Assembly (NCBI GenBank): GCA_018398585.1
Contig: JAGTTD010000018.1
Location: 13,337,501 to 13,401,500, forward strand
Source: Simmondsia chinensis
Taxonomy: Eukaryota > Streptophyta > Magnoliopsida > Caryophyllales > Simmondsiaceae
Direction: 5' to 3'
Length of the DNA: 64,000 nucleotides
How positions within the stretch are numbered: position 1 is the first letter of the stretch; every line of letters starts with the position of its first letter. Both the position numbers and the translations under genes were made by a program. The notes below the pieces were generated by a model that had not been told where the DNA came from, made no database searches, and worked only from the letters and a program-made list of their open reading frames with translations. Positions 1-9,970 of this stretch are shown here, one piece after another.

Positions 1-839
1 ATCACGAATGAAGGCAAGGTCTTCCTGCTCCCACCACTTATGAAATGATTTTTAACACGGACGTATTTTGAAATTTAATCTTGTTGGATTTAGCCAGGCC
101 CAACAATATTTTCCAAAAGGTACTTAGCATACAATCACGTCCGATTTCGAGAGAAGGTGATATCGTGCCGCTTATGAAGCAAGTTGAATGTGGTGAGATT
201 CTGTCTTTTTCGACTAAATAAACCTTGCTAGGGTTTTATAGGTGAATAATTGCCATGCTGGAACAAGACGAGTAGCTTGTGCCATAACTGCACATTGAGT
301 TCTCCTTAGATGAATTATTCGCTTCGAGATTTTCTCCGTAGGTGTATAAAATATGCCAATAAGAAATTCACGGAGTAATTGGATTAGTCATGGATGGAGA
401 GAGACAAATGACATGCCTTGTGAATTCCAAGGGAGTTATGAGGTCTCTTACATGCCTAGACAAAGTCCTTGGAATGAATCGTGTGACCTGGCCATCTTGT
501 TATAAATACTTTTAATATTCTAGAACTCAATATTTATATGTGTTCTTTGATTTGCCCTCATGTTTTGGTGTTGGATAATGTGTGTTTTGTATTTCTAAAT
601 CATTAAGGATAGGTTTAATGACCTTGTTCCGTTAATACACTTAATTTAGAATTATCGTGTCTAATGGTTAATTTGATGATTTATGGGTAAGGATCTACCA
701 AAATATAACTTAGTTGAAACAGAAGGTCATAGCAAGAGTGTTTTGAAGTACAGTTTGTCTAGACTAGAAATCTTACCAAAGGTTTATTTAGCTTAAAATC
801 CAACAGAGCGGAATTGTGACGAAAGCTGACTCCCTTAGA
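1..839. other. unclassified AT-rich sequence, no gene seen
   Basis: I find no open frame or family motif here. A TATA-like word lies near 500. The stretch may be the outer part of the decayed gypsy element whose primer site is at 4143, but nothing seen directly ties it to that element. Confidence 0.4.
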
Positions 840-1260
840 AGCTGATTGAATAGAGATTGACATAACCAGGACTTGAGTATGCTAAAACTCCCGCAAGTGG
901 TGATTCAGTTGGGATTGAAATAAACCTATGATGCAATGAGAATTAGTTCAATCAGAATTTGATTTAATATGAAGATTGAACCAGAATTATAAAAAATTTG
1001 CTTAACTAGAGTTGACCTAAAGTAGGATCGCGATGAAAATTGATTCAATTAGGGTTTAATTTGAACGAGAATTGGAACAAATTAAGATTGGATCACACTA
1101 GGATTGTGATGACAATTAACGCACTTATGGTTGATTTGAACAAGAATTGTAACAAAAAGTGGCTCATTTAGGGTTGAAGTACACCGAAATGGTAGCAAAA
1201 ATTGACCCATTTAGGGCTAAATCGAATTAAGATAGTATGGAAAATGAATCCTTTAAAGTC
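840..1260. repeat. degenerate ~75-bp direct repeats
   Basis: Blocks of the form GATGAMAATT...TTAGGGTT...TTGAACNAGAATTG recur near 1032, 1107 and 1190, with weaker copies upstream. The spacing is about 75-85 bp. The copies are much more diverged than the 187-bp array that follows. No coding potential is visible. Confidence 0.45.
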
Positions 1261-1727
1261 GAATTAGGCTAAGATTTTAATAAGGATTAACCTAAATTCG
1301 GGTTTAAAGGAGAGAGCAAGGGGTTGACCATCGTGGGTAGCGAACGACCAGTGACAACCAGCATGCCAGTGACAACTGTTGTGCAATCGTGGGCAGTGGT
1401 GGATATGGGTGTTATGCCGTTGCCAACATGTGATGGGGATATTGATAATGGCGGTGGAAGATGAAGCTTCACACACAGTGAACGAAGCATCACGCGGTGG
1501 CGACTTTGGAGAGGGTGGTGGTTGGAGTCCCAAGCATCGCTGAAGTGACGGTCGTTAGTGAGAATGAGGACAGCTGCTTGGGACGGTGATCGTTCTGTGG
1601 TAAGCGAAGCATCTGGGATAATGCCAAGTTTTAGGGATGATTCCTGGTTGTGGGTAACGCCAGGTTGTGGAGTTCACCAGGTAGGGAATTCGTCGGAGGG
1701 TGGAATTCGCGGGGCTACGTAACTTGA
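1261..1727. other. unclassified spacer, locally GC-richer
   Basis: This stretch is less AT-rich than its surroundings. It gives short minus-strand frames (64-89 codons) with no recognisable domain. I read it as spacer between two repeat arrays. Confidence 0.35.
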
Positions 1728-3915
1728 CCTTGTGACTTAAGACAGGCATAACTTTTAGTCCGTGAGGAGTTACGGATTGAATTACCTATCAAAGTGAAGC
1801 TCTTGAAGCATTTTATGCAACTATGATGATTTATAAAGCTTTTGATCAAAGTAAATATGAAAGAGAGGTGAAAAGATGAACCGGGCGAATTTCATTGATG
1901 GTAGTTTTATAACATACCTTGTAAATTAAAACGAACACGACATTCAATCCATGAAGAGTTATGGATCGAATTATGTATCAAAATGAAGCTCTTGAAGATT
2001 TAATTTAACTATAATGAGTTTTTGAGGATTTGGATCAAATAAAATATGAAAAGGAGGTAAAAAGATGAACAGGGCGAATTCCGGTTGTGGTTGTTGTATA
2101 ACGTACCTTGTAAATTAAAACAAGGATAACTTTTAATTCATGACGAGTTATGAATTGAGTTACATAAAAAAAATGAAGTTCTTGAAGAGGTCTATGTAAA
2201 TATAATAATTTTTAAGGCTTTGGATCAAAGAAAATATGAAAAGGAGGTGAAAAGATGAACTAAGCGAATTCCGGTTGTAGTTGTTGTATAACTTGCCTTG
2301 TAAATTAAAACAAGCGTAACTTTCAATCTGTAAAGAGTTATTGATTCAGTTATATATCAAAATGAATTTCTTGAAGAGTTCTATAATTATTTTTAAGGCT
2401 TTGGATCAAAGACAATATAAAAAGGAGGGGAAAAGATGAACCGGGCGAATTCCGGTTGTAGTGGTTACATAACTTACCTTGTAACTTAAAACAAAGATAA
2501 CTTTTAATCTGTTCAGAGTTACAGATTGAATTATATATCAAAATGAAGCTTTTGAAATTTCTATGCAAGTATAATTATTTTTTGAGTTTTTTATCAAAGA
2601 AAATATGAAAGAGAGGTGAAAAGATGAACCGGGCAAATTCCATTGGTGATAGTTGTATAATATACCTTGTAAACTAAAACGAACATAACTTTCAATCCAT
2701 AAAGAGTTATGGATCGAATTATGCATCAAACTGAAGATATTGAAGAGTTATATGTAACCATAGTGCGTTTTTGAGTTTTCTATCGAAGTAAATATGAAGG
2801 AGAGGTGAAAAGATGAACCGGGCGAATTCCGTTGGTGGTAGTTGTATAATATACCTTATAAATTAAAATGAACAAAACTTTCAATCCATGAAGTGTTGTG
2901 GATCGAATTATATATCAAAACGAAGACCTTGAAGATCTATATGTAACTATAATGAGTTTTTGAGATTTTGGATCAAATAAAATGTGAAAAGGAGGTAAAA
3001 AGGTGAACTCAGCGAATTCCGGTTGTGGTTGTTGTATAACGTACCTTGTAACTTAAAACAAAGATAACTTTTAATCCGTAAAGAGTTACGAATAGAGTTA
3101 TATATCAAAATGAATCTCTTGAAGAGTTCTATGTGAATATAATGATTTTTAAGGCTTTGGATCAAAGAAAATATGAAAAGGAGGTCAAAAGTTTAACCGG
3201 ACGAATCCCGGTTTTAGTGGTTACATAACTTGTAATATAAAACAAGGATAACTTTTAAAGTTATAAATAAAAATGAAGCTCTTGAAAATTTCTATGCAAA
3301 TATAATGATTATTAATTCTTTGGATCAAACAAAATATGAAAAGGAGGTAAAACGTTGAACCGGGGCGAATTCGGTTGTAGTGGTTACATAACTTACCTTG
3401 TAACTTAAGACAAGCGTAACTTTCAATCCATGAAGAGTTACGGATTGATTTATATATCAAAATGAAGTTATTGAATAGTTATATATGACTATTATGATTT
3501 TTAAGGCTTTCGATCAAATAAAATATGTAAAGGAGGTGAAAAGATGAACCAGGCGAATTCCAGTTGTAGCTGCTGTATAACTTGCCTTGTAATTTAAACA
3601 AGGTAACTTTCAACCCGTGAAGAGTTACAGATTGAGTCATATATCAAAACGAAGCTCTTGAAGAGTTATATGCAAGTATAATAATTTGTAAGGCTTTGGA
3701 TCAAAGAAAATATGAAAAGGAGGTGAAAAGATGAACCAGGCGAATTCCGGTCGTAGTGGTTACATAACTTACCTCGTAACTTAAAACAAGGATAACTTTT
3801 AATCCGTTAAGAGTTACGAATTGAGTTATATATAAAAACGAATCTCTTGAATAGTTATAGATGCCTATGATGATTGAGTTTTTGATCAAAGAAAAGATAA
3901 GAAAGAGGTAAAAAA
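1728..3915. repeat. tandem satellite array, ~187-bp unit, about 12 copies
   Basis: A block ending AAGGAGGTGAAAAGATGAAC recurs near 1861, 2050, 2241, 2427, 2611, 2800, 2990, 3178, 3345, 3530, 3717 and 3900. Steps are 183-191 bp except one shortened unit of about 167 bp (3178-3345). Each unit also holds a GGGCGAATTCCGGTTGT-like core and, in most copies, a short inverted repeat around an AGAG loop. The many 60-79 codon minus-strand frames are one frame repeated and show no sign of coding. Gypsy elements of the Tat/Ogre lineage are known to carry internal tandem arrays. The nearby primer site (4143) makes such an origin plausible but unproven. Confidence 0.88.
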
Positions 3916-4142
3916 ATATGTCACAATACTTGACTTACTCCAACATTCTCTTTTCATGTATGGATATGCTTAAAAGTGCTCATAGGAATAGTAGAGAGTT
4001 TTTTTGACTTACTTTGCTTGAATAAGCTCGTTTTTTATTAGAAAATGCTCGAAATACCCAAAAAATGCTGAAAATTACCTCAAATGACATTAGAAATGTT
4101 TGAATTTTACAAGAAACACAAAGTCAGGCATGAGCTTATGAT
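3916..4142 (-). mobile_element. short internal remnant of a gypsy-type element
   Basis: This lies between the satellite and the primer-binding site at 4143. In a minus-strand element this would be leader sequence. No gag motif is visible, so the element is truncated or rearranged directly after its leader. Confidence 0.4.
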
Positions 4143-4163
4143 CCTTCCCACAGACGGTGCCAA
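4143..4163 (-). other. primer-binding site of a gypsy-type LTR element
   Basis: On the minus strand this reads TTGGCACCGTCTGTGGGAAGG, close to the TTGGCGCCGTCTGTGGG sequence that follows the 5' LTR in many plant Tat-lineage gypsy elements. It places an LTR immediately to the right. Confidence 0.6.
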
Positions 4164-4527
4164 TATGTTTGTGATGAATTTGGTCTATGTGCTTATTCAT
4201 CATTTCGGAGTTCTGTACGAGGTGGAGCTTGTTAGAATGAGCTGAACTCAAGCTCTAGCTGTACGGCCGACTTGATATTCCCTGCAAAGTCAAACGAACG
4301 GTTAAAGGGGCCAGTGGAGCAACCCACGGGGGACCCCTCTAATGCTCAATTCAGTATCAATACCATAAAATAATAAATAAAGGCAAGAAATAAACAAACA
4401 TAATAGATATAAAACACTTAGCCTGAGAGGAGTAAGACGCTTGAATGATTATTGCTCCGGAGAGGTGGTCGTAGAAGGGGAAGAAGAAGAAGAAGTTTTT
4501 CTCCTCTTGCCTTCTCCACATGCCCTC

Positions 4528-4536
4528 CTTTTATAG
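4528..4536 (-). promoter_or_regulatory. TATA box in the LTR
   Basis: The minus strand reads CTATAAAAGG here. It is correctly placed between the presumed U3 (minisatellite side) and the R/U5 side that ends at the primer site. Confidence 0.5.
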
Positions 4537-4628
4537 AAGAAGGGTGTTTGTGGATGAGTATGTCTTTTTGGATAAGTGTGTTTAATTCTATCCTTTGGTT
4601 ACTTATCTAGATAAAGTGGGAGAGTGAC

Positions 4629-5018
4629 GTTGTTTTTCTACAAGGCAAATTGTGTTGTTTTTCTACAGGGGCGAATTGTGTTGTTTTTCTATTGGCCAAA
4701 TTGTGTTGTTTTTCTACCAAGCGAATTGCGTTGTTTTTCTACTGGGCAAATTGTGTTGTTTTTCTACTGGTTGAATTGCGTTGTTTTTCTAGTGCGCGAA
4801 TTTGTTGTTTTTCTACGGGGTGAATTGATTTGTTTTTCTATTGGGCGAATTGTGGTTTTTTTCTACTGGGCGAATTGCGTTGTTTTTCTGTTGGGCGAAT
4901 TTTTCTACTGCGCAAATTTTGTTGTTTTTCTACTGCGCGAATTGCGTTGTTTTTCTACTGTGCGAATTGCGTTGTTTTTCTACTGGGTGAATTATGTTAT
5001 TTTTCTACTGGGAAAATT
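4629..5018. repeat. 25-bp minisatellite, about 15 copies
   Basis: The unit is close to GTTGTTTTTCTACTGGGCGAATTGC. Start points step by 25-26 bp (4629, 4654, 4680, 4705 and on). Near the end two copies are shortened. Because 25 is not a multiple of 3, the 138-codon plus-strand frame spanning it cycles the same unit through three frames. This is a low-complexity effect, not a protein. Confidence 0.9.
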
Positions 5019-5040
5019 TGCTTTAAATTTTTTTAAATGA

Positions 5041-5449
5041 TTGTCCGTGTAAGCTACTTGTCCATTTATAATAGCAAGCAACTTAATTATAATTTACCAA
5101 CAATAGGCAACAAGATTTTCTTAAGATTGAACTTAATCCTGCCTTCCAATGTCAAATTCAAATGATGCTATGGAGTCTTACTCACTCAAACCTTCTAACC
5201 TTTATTTTTTTTTCCTTTTAAGTAGATTCAACTCGTAGTTGGAAGTCTTAATCACCTCAACAGCTCTGACCTTTAATTCGTTTATGCTTGTTAGTTAAGG
5301 AATGCCTTGCTTCCCAACAAAAGGTTGATCTAATAACATATCTCTTGTCTCTTTAGCTTAAATAATAGTAGGCCCTATCAACTTTAACTCCACAGCTGTA
5401 TCATCACAAATCTTGAGATAGTTGAAGTCTAAAACACAATATTAATCAT
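5041..5449. other. AT-rich spacer, nothing recognised
   Basis: No open frame, terminal repeat or family motif was seen between the minisatellite and the MITE. Confidence 0.5.
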
Positions 5450-5823
5450 AAGGTTATTTACATTTTAGTACCACAACATTTTTGGAAATAAAAAGGACCC
5501 TAACCTTTTGTAATTAATAAAAAGGCCTCTAAGTTTTTCTCATACTAATAAAAAAGGGACCTCTCTAGGGTGATGACATCATTTTCATCGACTGAGCTAA
5601 CATGCAACTACTTTTTTTATTGATACTATAGTAAAATGATAAAATTAGCCTTCAATACTGTTAATCTTAACTAAATTACAAAATTTGAAATGTTGTATTA
5701 TGTAAAAACTATCTATTCTCGCTTATTTAAAAGTAAAGTTACGAGCCTTTTTATTAATTTTAAAAGGTTAAAGTCATTTTTATTATTTTCAAAAATACCG
5801 AGTAGTAAAACGTAAATAACCTT
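5450..5823. mobile_element. MITE with ~75-bp terminal inverted repeats
   Basis: The left end (AAGGTTATTTACATTTTAGT...) is matched by the reverse complement of the right end (AAGGTTATTTACGTTTTACT...). Similarity extends imperfectly about 75 bp inward, through AATTAATAAAAAGGC on both sides. The element is about 374 bp with no coding capacity. I could not settle a target-site duplication. Long inverted repeats suggest a Mutator-type or foldback MITE. Confidence 0.65.
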
Positions 5824-6162
5824 TCTTATATGTCTTCATTCAAGGAAAAGAAGGCTAAATTGACACTCCTAGTAGAATAGCTAATATGAGTCATAAATTC
5901 AATAATGGAAGATAAGACCACTTTAATTCTTTTAAAAAGACCATAAGAAGAAAACACTTGGCAAAGAACATTATGTTGGAAACAGTGTCCTGCCTAATTA
6001 TTTTGTTTTTAAATATTAATAAATAAGATTTTTTTATTAATTTTATGTTTATTTATGTTTTACGAGTCAAATAGACAAGTGATTATTTCTAAAACATTCC
6101 ACGAGATGGACTAGCTGAAGACGACATGTCAAAGTTTGATTTAAATGGTTAATAAGATTAAA
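5824..6162. other. AT-rich spacer
   Basis: No gene is seen. The sequence TGTTGGAAACAGTGTCCTG near 5974 resembles a copia LTR start, but I cannot follow it into an LTR. Confidence 0.4.
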
Positions 6163-7014
6163 CATGGACTATGAGAGCCAAAAGAGCAACCTAAGAGAGG
6201 GGTGATTTAGGTTCTTTCGTGATAATTGAAAAATTACACTTTATGAACTAAAAATTTAAAGTTAGATACTGAATATGAAATGAAAAAGATAAAGGCAAGA
6301 ATAAAAAGATGCACAAAGGATTTTATAGTGGTTCACTTCCAAACCGGAAATTAGTCCACTTCTTAAGTGACCACTCTCCGTCACTTGAGCCTTTAACTAA
6401 GTTTGATGATCTTTTTTAAAGCCAGGCTCAGGATCCAACCTCTACAACTTGTCTTTTTAAATGTAGGTTCAAGACCAACCTTTTACAACCGATCCTTTGC
6501 AACCGTAAGCTCATGATCCAACCTTTACAATGAAATGAATTAAAATAAAGCAACAGAATTAAAGCAATGGGACACTTCAGTCCTTCAAGAGTGAATTGGC
6601 AATAGATCAAGCTTAGCCAAAGCTAATGATATGCCAATTAAGATCAATGATGAACAATAAAGAGAACAAGATGCTCAAGAAAAACTTTAAACAGAACTTG
6701 AAATCAACCGTTAAAGCGCAAGAATATAAGAGCCTTTTTTTATCAAAGAATGCTTATAGAGTGTTGGATGTATTAAACCAAAGCATTCAAGCTCTATTTA
6801 TAAGAAAATAAGAGCCTTGGGGATGTACAAAATATTGGAAAAAAGATTAGGAAAGAAATCAAGTCAAAAGTAGCCATTTGGAACTTTTTTTGATCTATGT
6901 TTCGACACACAAAAGCTCCAGATGGCTACTGTGAGTCTGTGTGTCGACACATCCCTTTTGTGTGTCAATACTTAGCATGCCCGGATGGCTACTATAAGTC
7001 TATGTGTCGACACA
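6163..7014 (-). repeat. 3' LTR of the SIRE-type element, U3 start deleted
   Basis: It matches the right LTR over 6427-7014. It carries the motif TGTGTCGACACA twice (6940-6951 and 7003-7014) and a decayed third copy near 6896. The outer block (6190-6420) includes the reverse complement of the AACCACTATAAAATCC and ACCCCTCTCTTAGGTTGC sequences usual near the end of SIRE-type LTRs. On the internal side it is cut at the pol junction near 7003-7015. Confidence 0.75.
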
Positions 7015-7922
7015 TCACCACTGATTTGACTTGTTGGGTGATCCTTCAAGAATATCCAATTTCGTGGCAAGTCTTCCTCTTTGGATTCTACATTTTGGTT
7101 ATTTCCTTTCGGTTCATCCATTGGAGCTTTGAGTTTATCCATTTCTTGCTCCTCAGATGAGGGTGTAATGTTTACTAGTTTGGCTAGTATATCATCATCA
7201 CAAGGAATTCTAGAGAATAAGACATTAGTTTGATAAAAAACCACATGTATAGACTCTTCTACGACCTTTGTCTATTTATTATAGACTCTATATGCTTTTC
7301 TTGTTAGGTAATTTCCAATAAAAATACCGTCACCTACTCGCGGATCATATTTACCATGATTTGTTTTGACATTGTTGTGAACGAAGTATTTGCACCCAAA
7401 AGGTTTAAAATATGCAATAATGTTTGGTTTTATATCTTTGTAAAGTTCGTAGGGTGTTTTCATTAAAATAGCCTTAATAAAGCTCGATTTAAGTTGTAGT
7501 AAGCGGTGTTAACGGCTCCTGTCCAAAATGATTTTGGCAAATTATATTTACAAAGCATGATTTTTGCCATCTCTTCAAGAGTTCTATTTTGCCTTTTAAC
7601 CACTCCATTTTGTTGAGGAGTTCTAGGTGCCAAAAAATTATGGTCAATTCCAAAATAATCACAATAATTCTCAAGTTTTCATTTTCAAATTTCCTTCCAT
7701 GATACTTCTAACCGAAATAATTTTCAATTCGTTTTTATTTTGCACCTTTTGTAAAACTTTTCAAATTTATCAAATGCTTCGCTCTTATGACTAAGGAATA
7801 GGCACCAAGTAAAACGGGAGTAATTATCAACAGTTACAAGTCCATATCGCATTCCACGATGGCTTAAATGACGAGACCAAACAAGTCTATGTGTAAGAGT
7901 TCAAGATGCCTTGGTATTGAAA
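7010..7922 (-). pseudogene. SIRE-type integrase, C-terminal half plus linker
   Basis: Integrase joins the element's cDNA into the host genome. Frame 7272-7463 holds the usual integrase C-terminal block: TPYELY..KPNI, FGCKYFV, and GIFIG followed by KAYRVYNK. Frame 6972-7244 continues into the spacer before RT, with RNWIFLKDHPTSQI at its end. The part 7470-7920 is recognisably catalytic-core sequence but is split by stops and frameshifts. At 7003-7015 the reading runs straight from the spacer into LTR sequence, so RT and RNase H are gone. It is non-functional. Confidence 0.75.
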
Positions 7923-8470
7923 CTACATTCTTGGGCTTGAATGAAGATCTAGTTTGTTTGCTATATTGACATGCATCACTGATATGATCTTTTTTAAATT
8001 TAGCTTTGGTAATCCTCTAACGATATTATTTTTTGAAAGTTTTGAAATGAAGTCCATATTAGCATGTCCAAATCTTCTATGCCAAATCCGAGGATCATTT
8101 TCCTCCAAGACACTAAAACACTTTAATGAATCTGCACAATCAAGATCAATCATATAGACATTTTCACATCGTAGACCAACAAGCAAAATTTTTTTTTGTT
8201 TTAGCATGTTTAACTATGCATCTAGATTATTAAAAGTTCACACAATAGCCTTTATCACATAATTGACTAATGCTTAGCAGATTATGCTTAAAACCTTGAA
8301 TAAGTAAGACATTTTTAATGCAAGGAGAAGAGTTAGAAGCAAGGTTACCAACACCAATTATTTGTCCTTTTTTATTGTTGCCGAAAGTGACATTTTCTTT
8401 TCTTGGCATTAGTGAAGTGACCTTAGATTTATCTCCGGTTATGTTCATGAGATACCACTATCCAAGTGCC
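7923..8470 (-). pseudogene. SIRE-type protease and pre-integrase domain
   Basis: The aspartic protease cleaves the Gag-Pol polyprotein. Near 8450-8475 the minus strand encodes W-H-L-D-S-G, so the catalytic Asp-Ser-Gly is kept. A frameshift follows a few codons later, before the MTGDKS-type block at 8448. The frame 8230-8448 continues with IIGVGNL and HNLLSISQLCDKGY, typical of the protease C-terminus. Frame 7923-8207 carries the pre-integrase zinc region IWHRRFGHANMDFISKLSK. It is broken by stops between frames. Confidence 0.75.
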
Positions 8471-8746
8471 ACTTTTTGTTTTTGCTTTGGATTTTTATAC
8501 ACACCTGTCATAATTCAAATTTTATTGGGTTCTTTGTTGTTAACCTCTACATTAAGTGGTTGAGATCCTTTTTGGGACCCAAACCACCTTTGTCTTTCTC
8601 AAATTCTTTTTGAAAGCATATTGATACATGATATGCCGATGGTCATTACAATAGTTTCATCTTCCAGAGTTTGTTGGAGGTGAAGAGGCTTTAACAAAAA
8701 GAACATTAAAAATTTTCTTTTGAACATTTCCATCATAACAAATTCC

Positions 8747-9970
8747 TTATTTGTTATAGACTAGTTTTTGAGACGAGAGAATTTCGTCAAGTGTTTCTTG
8801 TCCTTTGAAAATTTTGTTGTAGATTTTTGATAGTTCTTCCATTCTTTTTGTTAAAGACTCATTCTCCTTCAAGAGTGATTCATCTTCCTTAGATTTTTCT
8901 TTTTCATTTTCTTTTAAAATATGAAGTGTTTCTTCCAAGAATTGTTTTTCATTGGTTAGTTTTAGGATTTCACTATTTAGAGACTCGTTCTTTTTCTCTA
9001 GTAATTCATTTTCAAGTTCAAGCAATATATATTTGTTTTGAATCTTTTCTAAACCCATCTTTTGAAAACCTTTTATGAGAGCGCTGTGTCATTTTTTCAA
9101 TTTTTTATATTTCTCATACAAATCAAGAAAACTAACAACAAGTTCATCATAGGATAGATCAGTTACCTCATCTTCTTCAATGTTGTTGTCAATGCCCATC
9201 AAACAAAAGTTGGCTACTTCCTCTTCACTTTCTTCATTAGAATCGTCGTTGCTATCTCCCCAAGCCGCAAATGCTTTCTTCTGTTCTTCCTTTTTTCCCT
9301 TCTTTTTGATTTATTGAAGGACTTCTTATTTTTTGGCTTGGGACAATCCCTCTTGAGATGTTGAATTTCTCTACACTCGTAGCAAGTTGATTTATCTTTG
9401 GAGGCAGATGAACATGTTTTAAAATTTTTCTTAAACCTTTTCTTTTCAAGACGTTTGTAAAATGTTTTCGCCTACATAACAACTTCATCATCACTTTTAT
9501 CGCTGTCGTCAATTAGAGATGATTTAAATGCTACGTCTTTACTTTTCTTTTGTTTTTCTTCTTTCTTATATTCTTCCATGTCAATCTCATGGGTCATGAG
9601 ATTTCCAATTAGTTGATCAAGTTTATAGGTGGAGAGGTTATGTGCTTCTTGAATAGCAATAACCTTGCCTTGCCATGAAATAGGAAGACATCTAAGGATT
9701 TTACTAACTTGCTCCTCATTTGAATACATTTTTCGAAGAGCTTGAAGTTTTTTAGTAATGTCGGAAGATCTACTGTACATTTCGTTTATTGATTCCTCGA
9801 CTTTCATTTTAAAAAGCTCGTAGGATCTTACCAACAAATTTATTTTTGAAGACTTTACTTGATCCATACCTTCATAGGTGACCTCTAGTTTGTCCCAAAT
9901 CTCTTTTGCTAATTGACAACCTGACACATGAATAAAGACATCTGGGGAAATAACACAGAGTAATTGACAA
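8747..9970 (-). pseudogene. SIRE-type gag, N-terminus deleted
   Basis: Gag forms the virus-like particle. Frame 9472-9927, readable on to about 9970, holds the UBN2-type core: AKEIWDKLEVTYEG, then LLVRSYELFKM and ILRCLPISW. A complete zinc knuckle, CX2CX4HX4C (CYECREIQHLKRDC), is encoded at 9344-9385 in another frame. Frame 8747-9058 is a Leu/Glu/Lys-rich coiled coil of about 100 residues, as in SIRE gag C-termini. Roughly the first hundred codons and the leader are missing, because LTR sequence begins directly at about 9971. Frameshifts separate the three pieces. Confidence 0.8.

Larger units (their letters stand above)
4166..5040 (-). mobile_element. LTR of a truncated gypsy-type element (right edge uncertain)
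   Basis: The LTR starts with TG at 4166, two bases beyond the primer site. It has a minus-strand TATA box at 4528-4536. Upstream of that box, in the presumed U3, sits a 25-bp minisatellite (4629-5018). No partner LTR is in the window and I cannot fix the right edge. Confidence 0.5.

Noticed and set aside
2350..3889. Series of similar 62-79 codon minus-strand ORFs
   Set aside because: These are the same satellite unit read in one frame. Differences include frameshifts and stops with no sign of coding constraint.
1861..3915. AAGGAGGTGAAAAGATG in each satellite unit looks like a bacterial ribosome-binding site plus start codon
   Set aside because: The surrounding sequence is clearly a plant nuclear genome, and no open frame follows in any unit. 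The resemblance is chance repeated 12 times by the satellite.
4629..5018. CRISPR-like array of short repeats
   Set aside because: Repeats are directly adjacent with no unique spacers. Plant context.
4624..5040. 138-codon plus-strand ORF of Phe/Cys/Val-rich repeats
   Set aside because: It is a read-through of a stop-poor 25-bp minisatellite in three rotating frames. There is no promoter or domain evidence for a protein.
5974..6162. Copia LTR starting TGTTGGAAACAGTGTCCTG
   Set aside because: Only the first ~20 bases look like an LTR start. No matching end, primer site or second copy was found.
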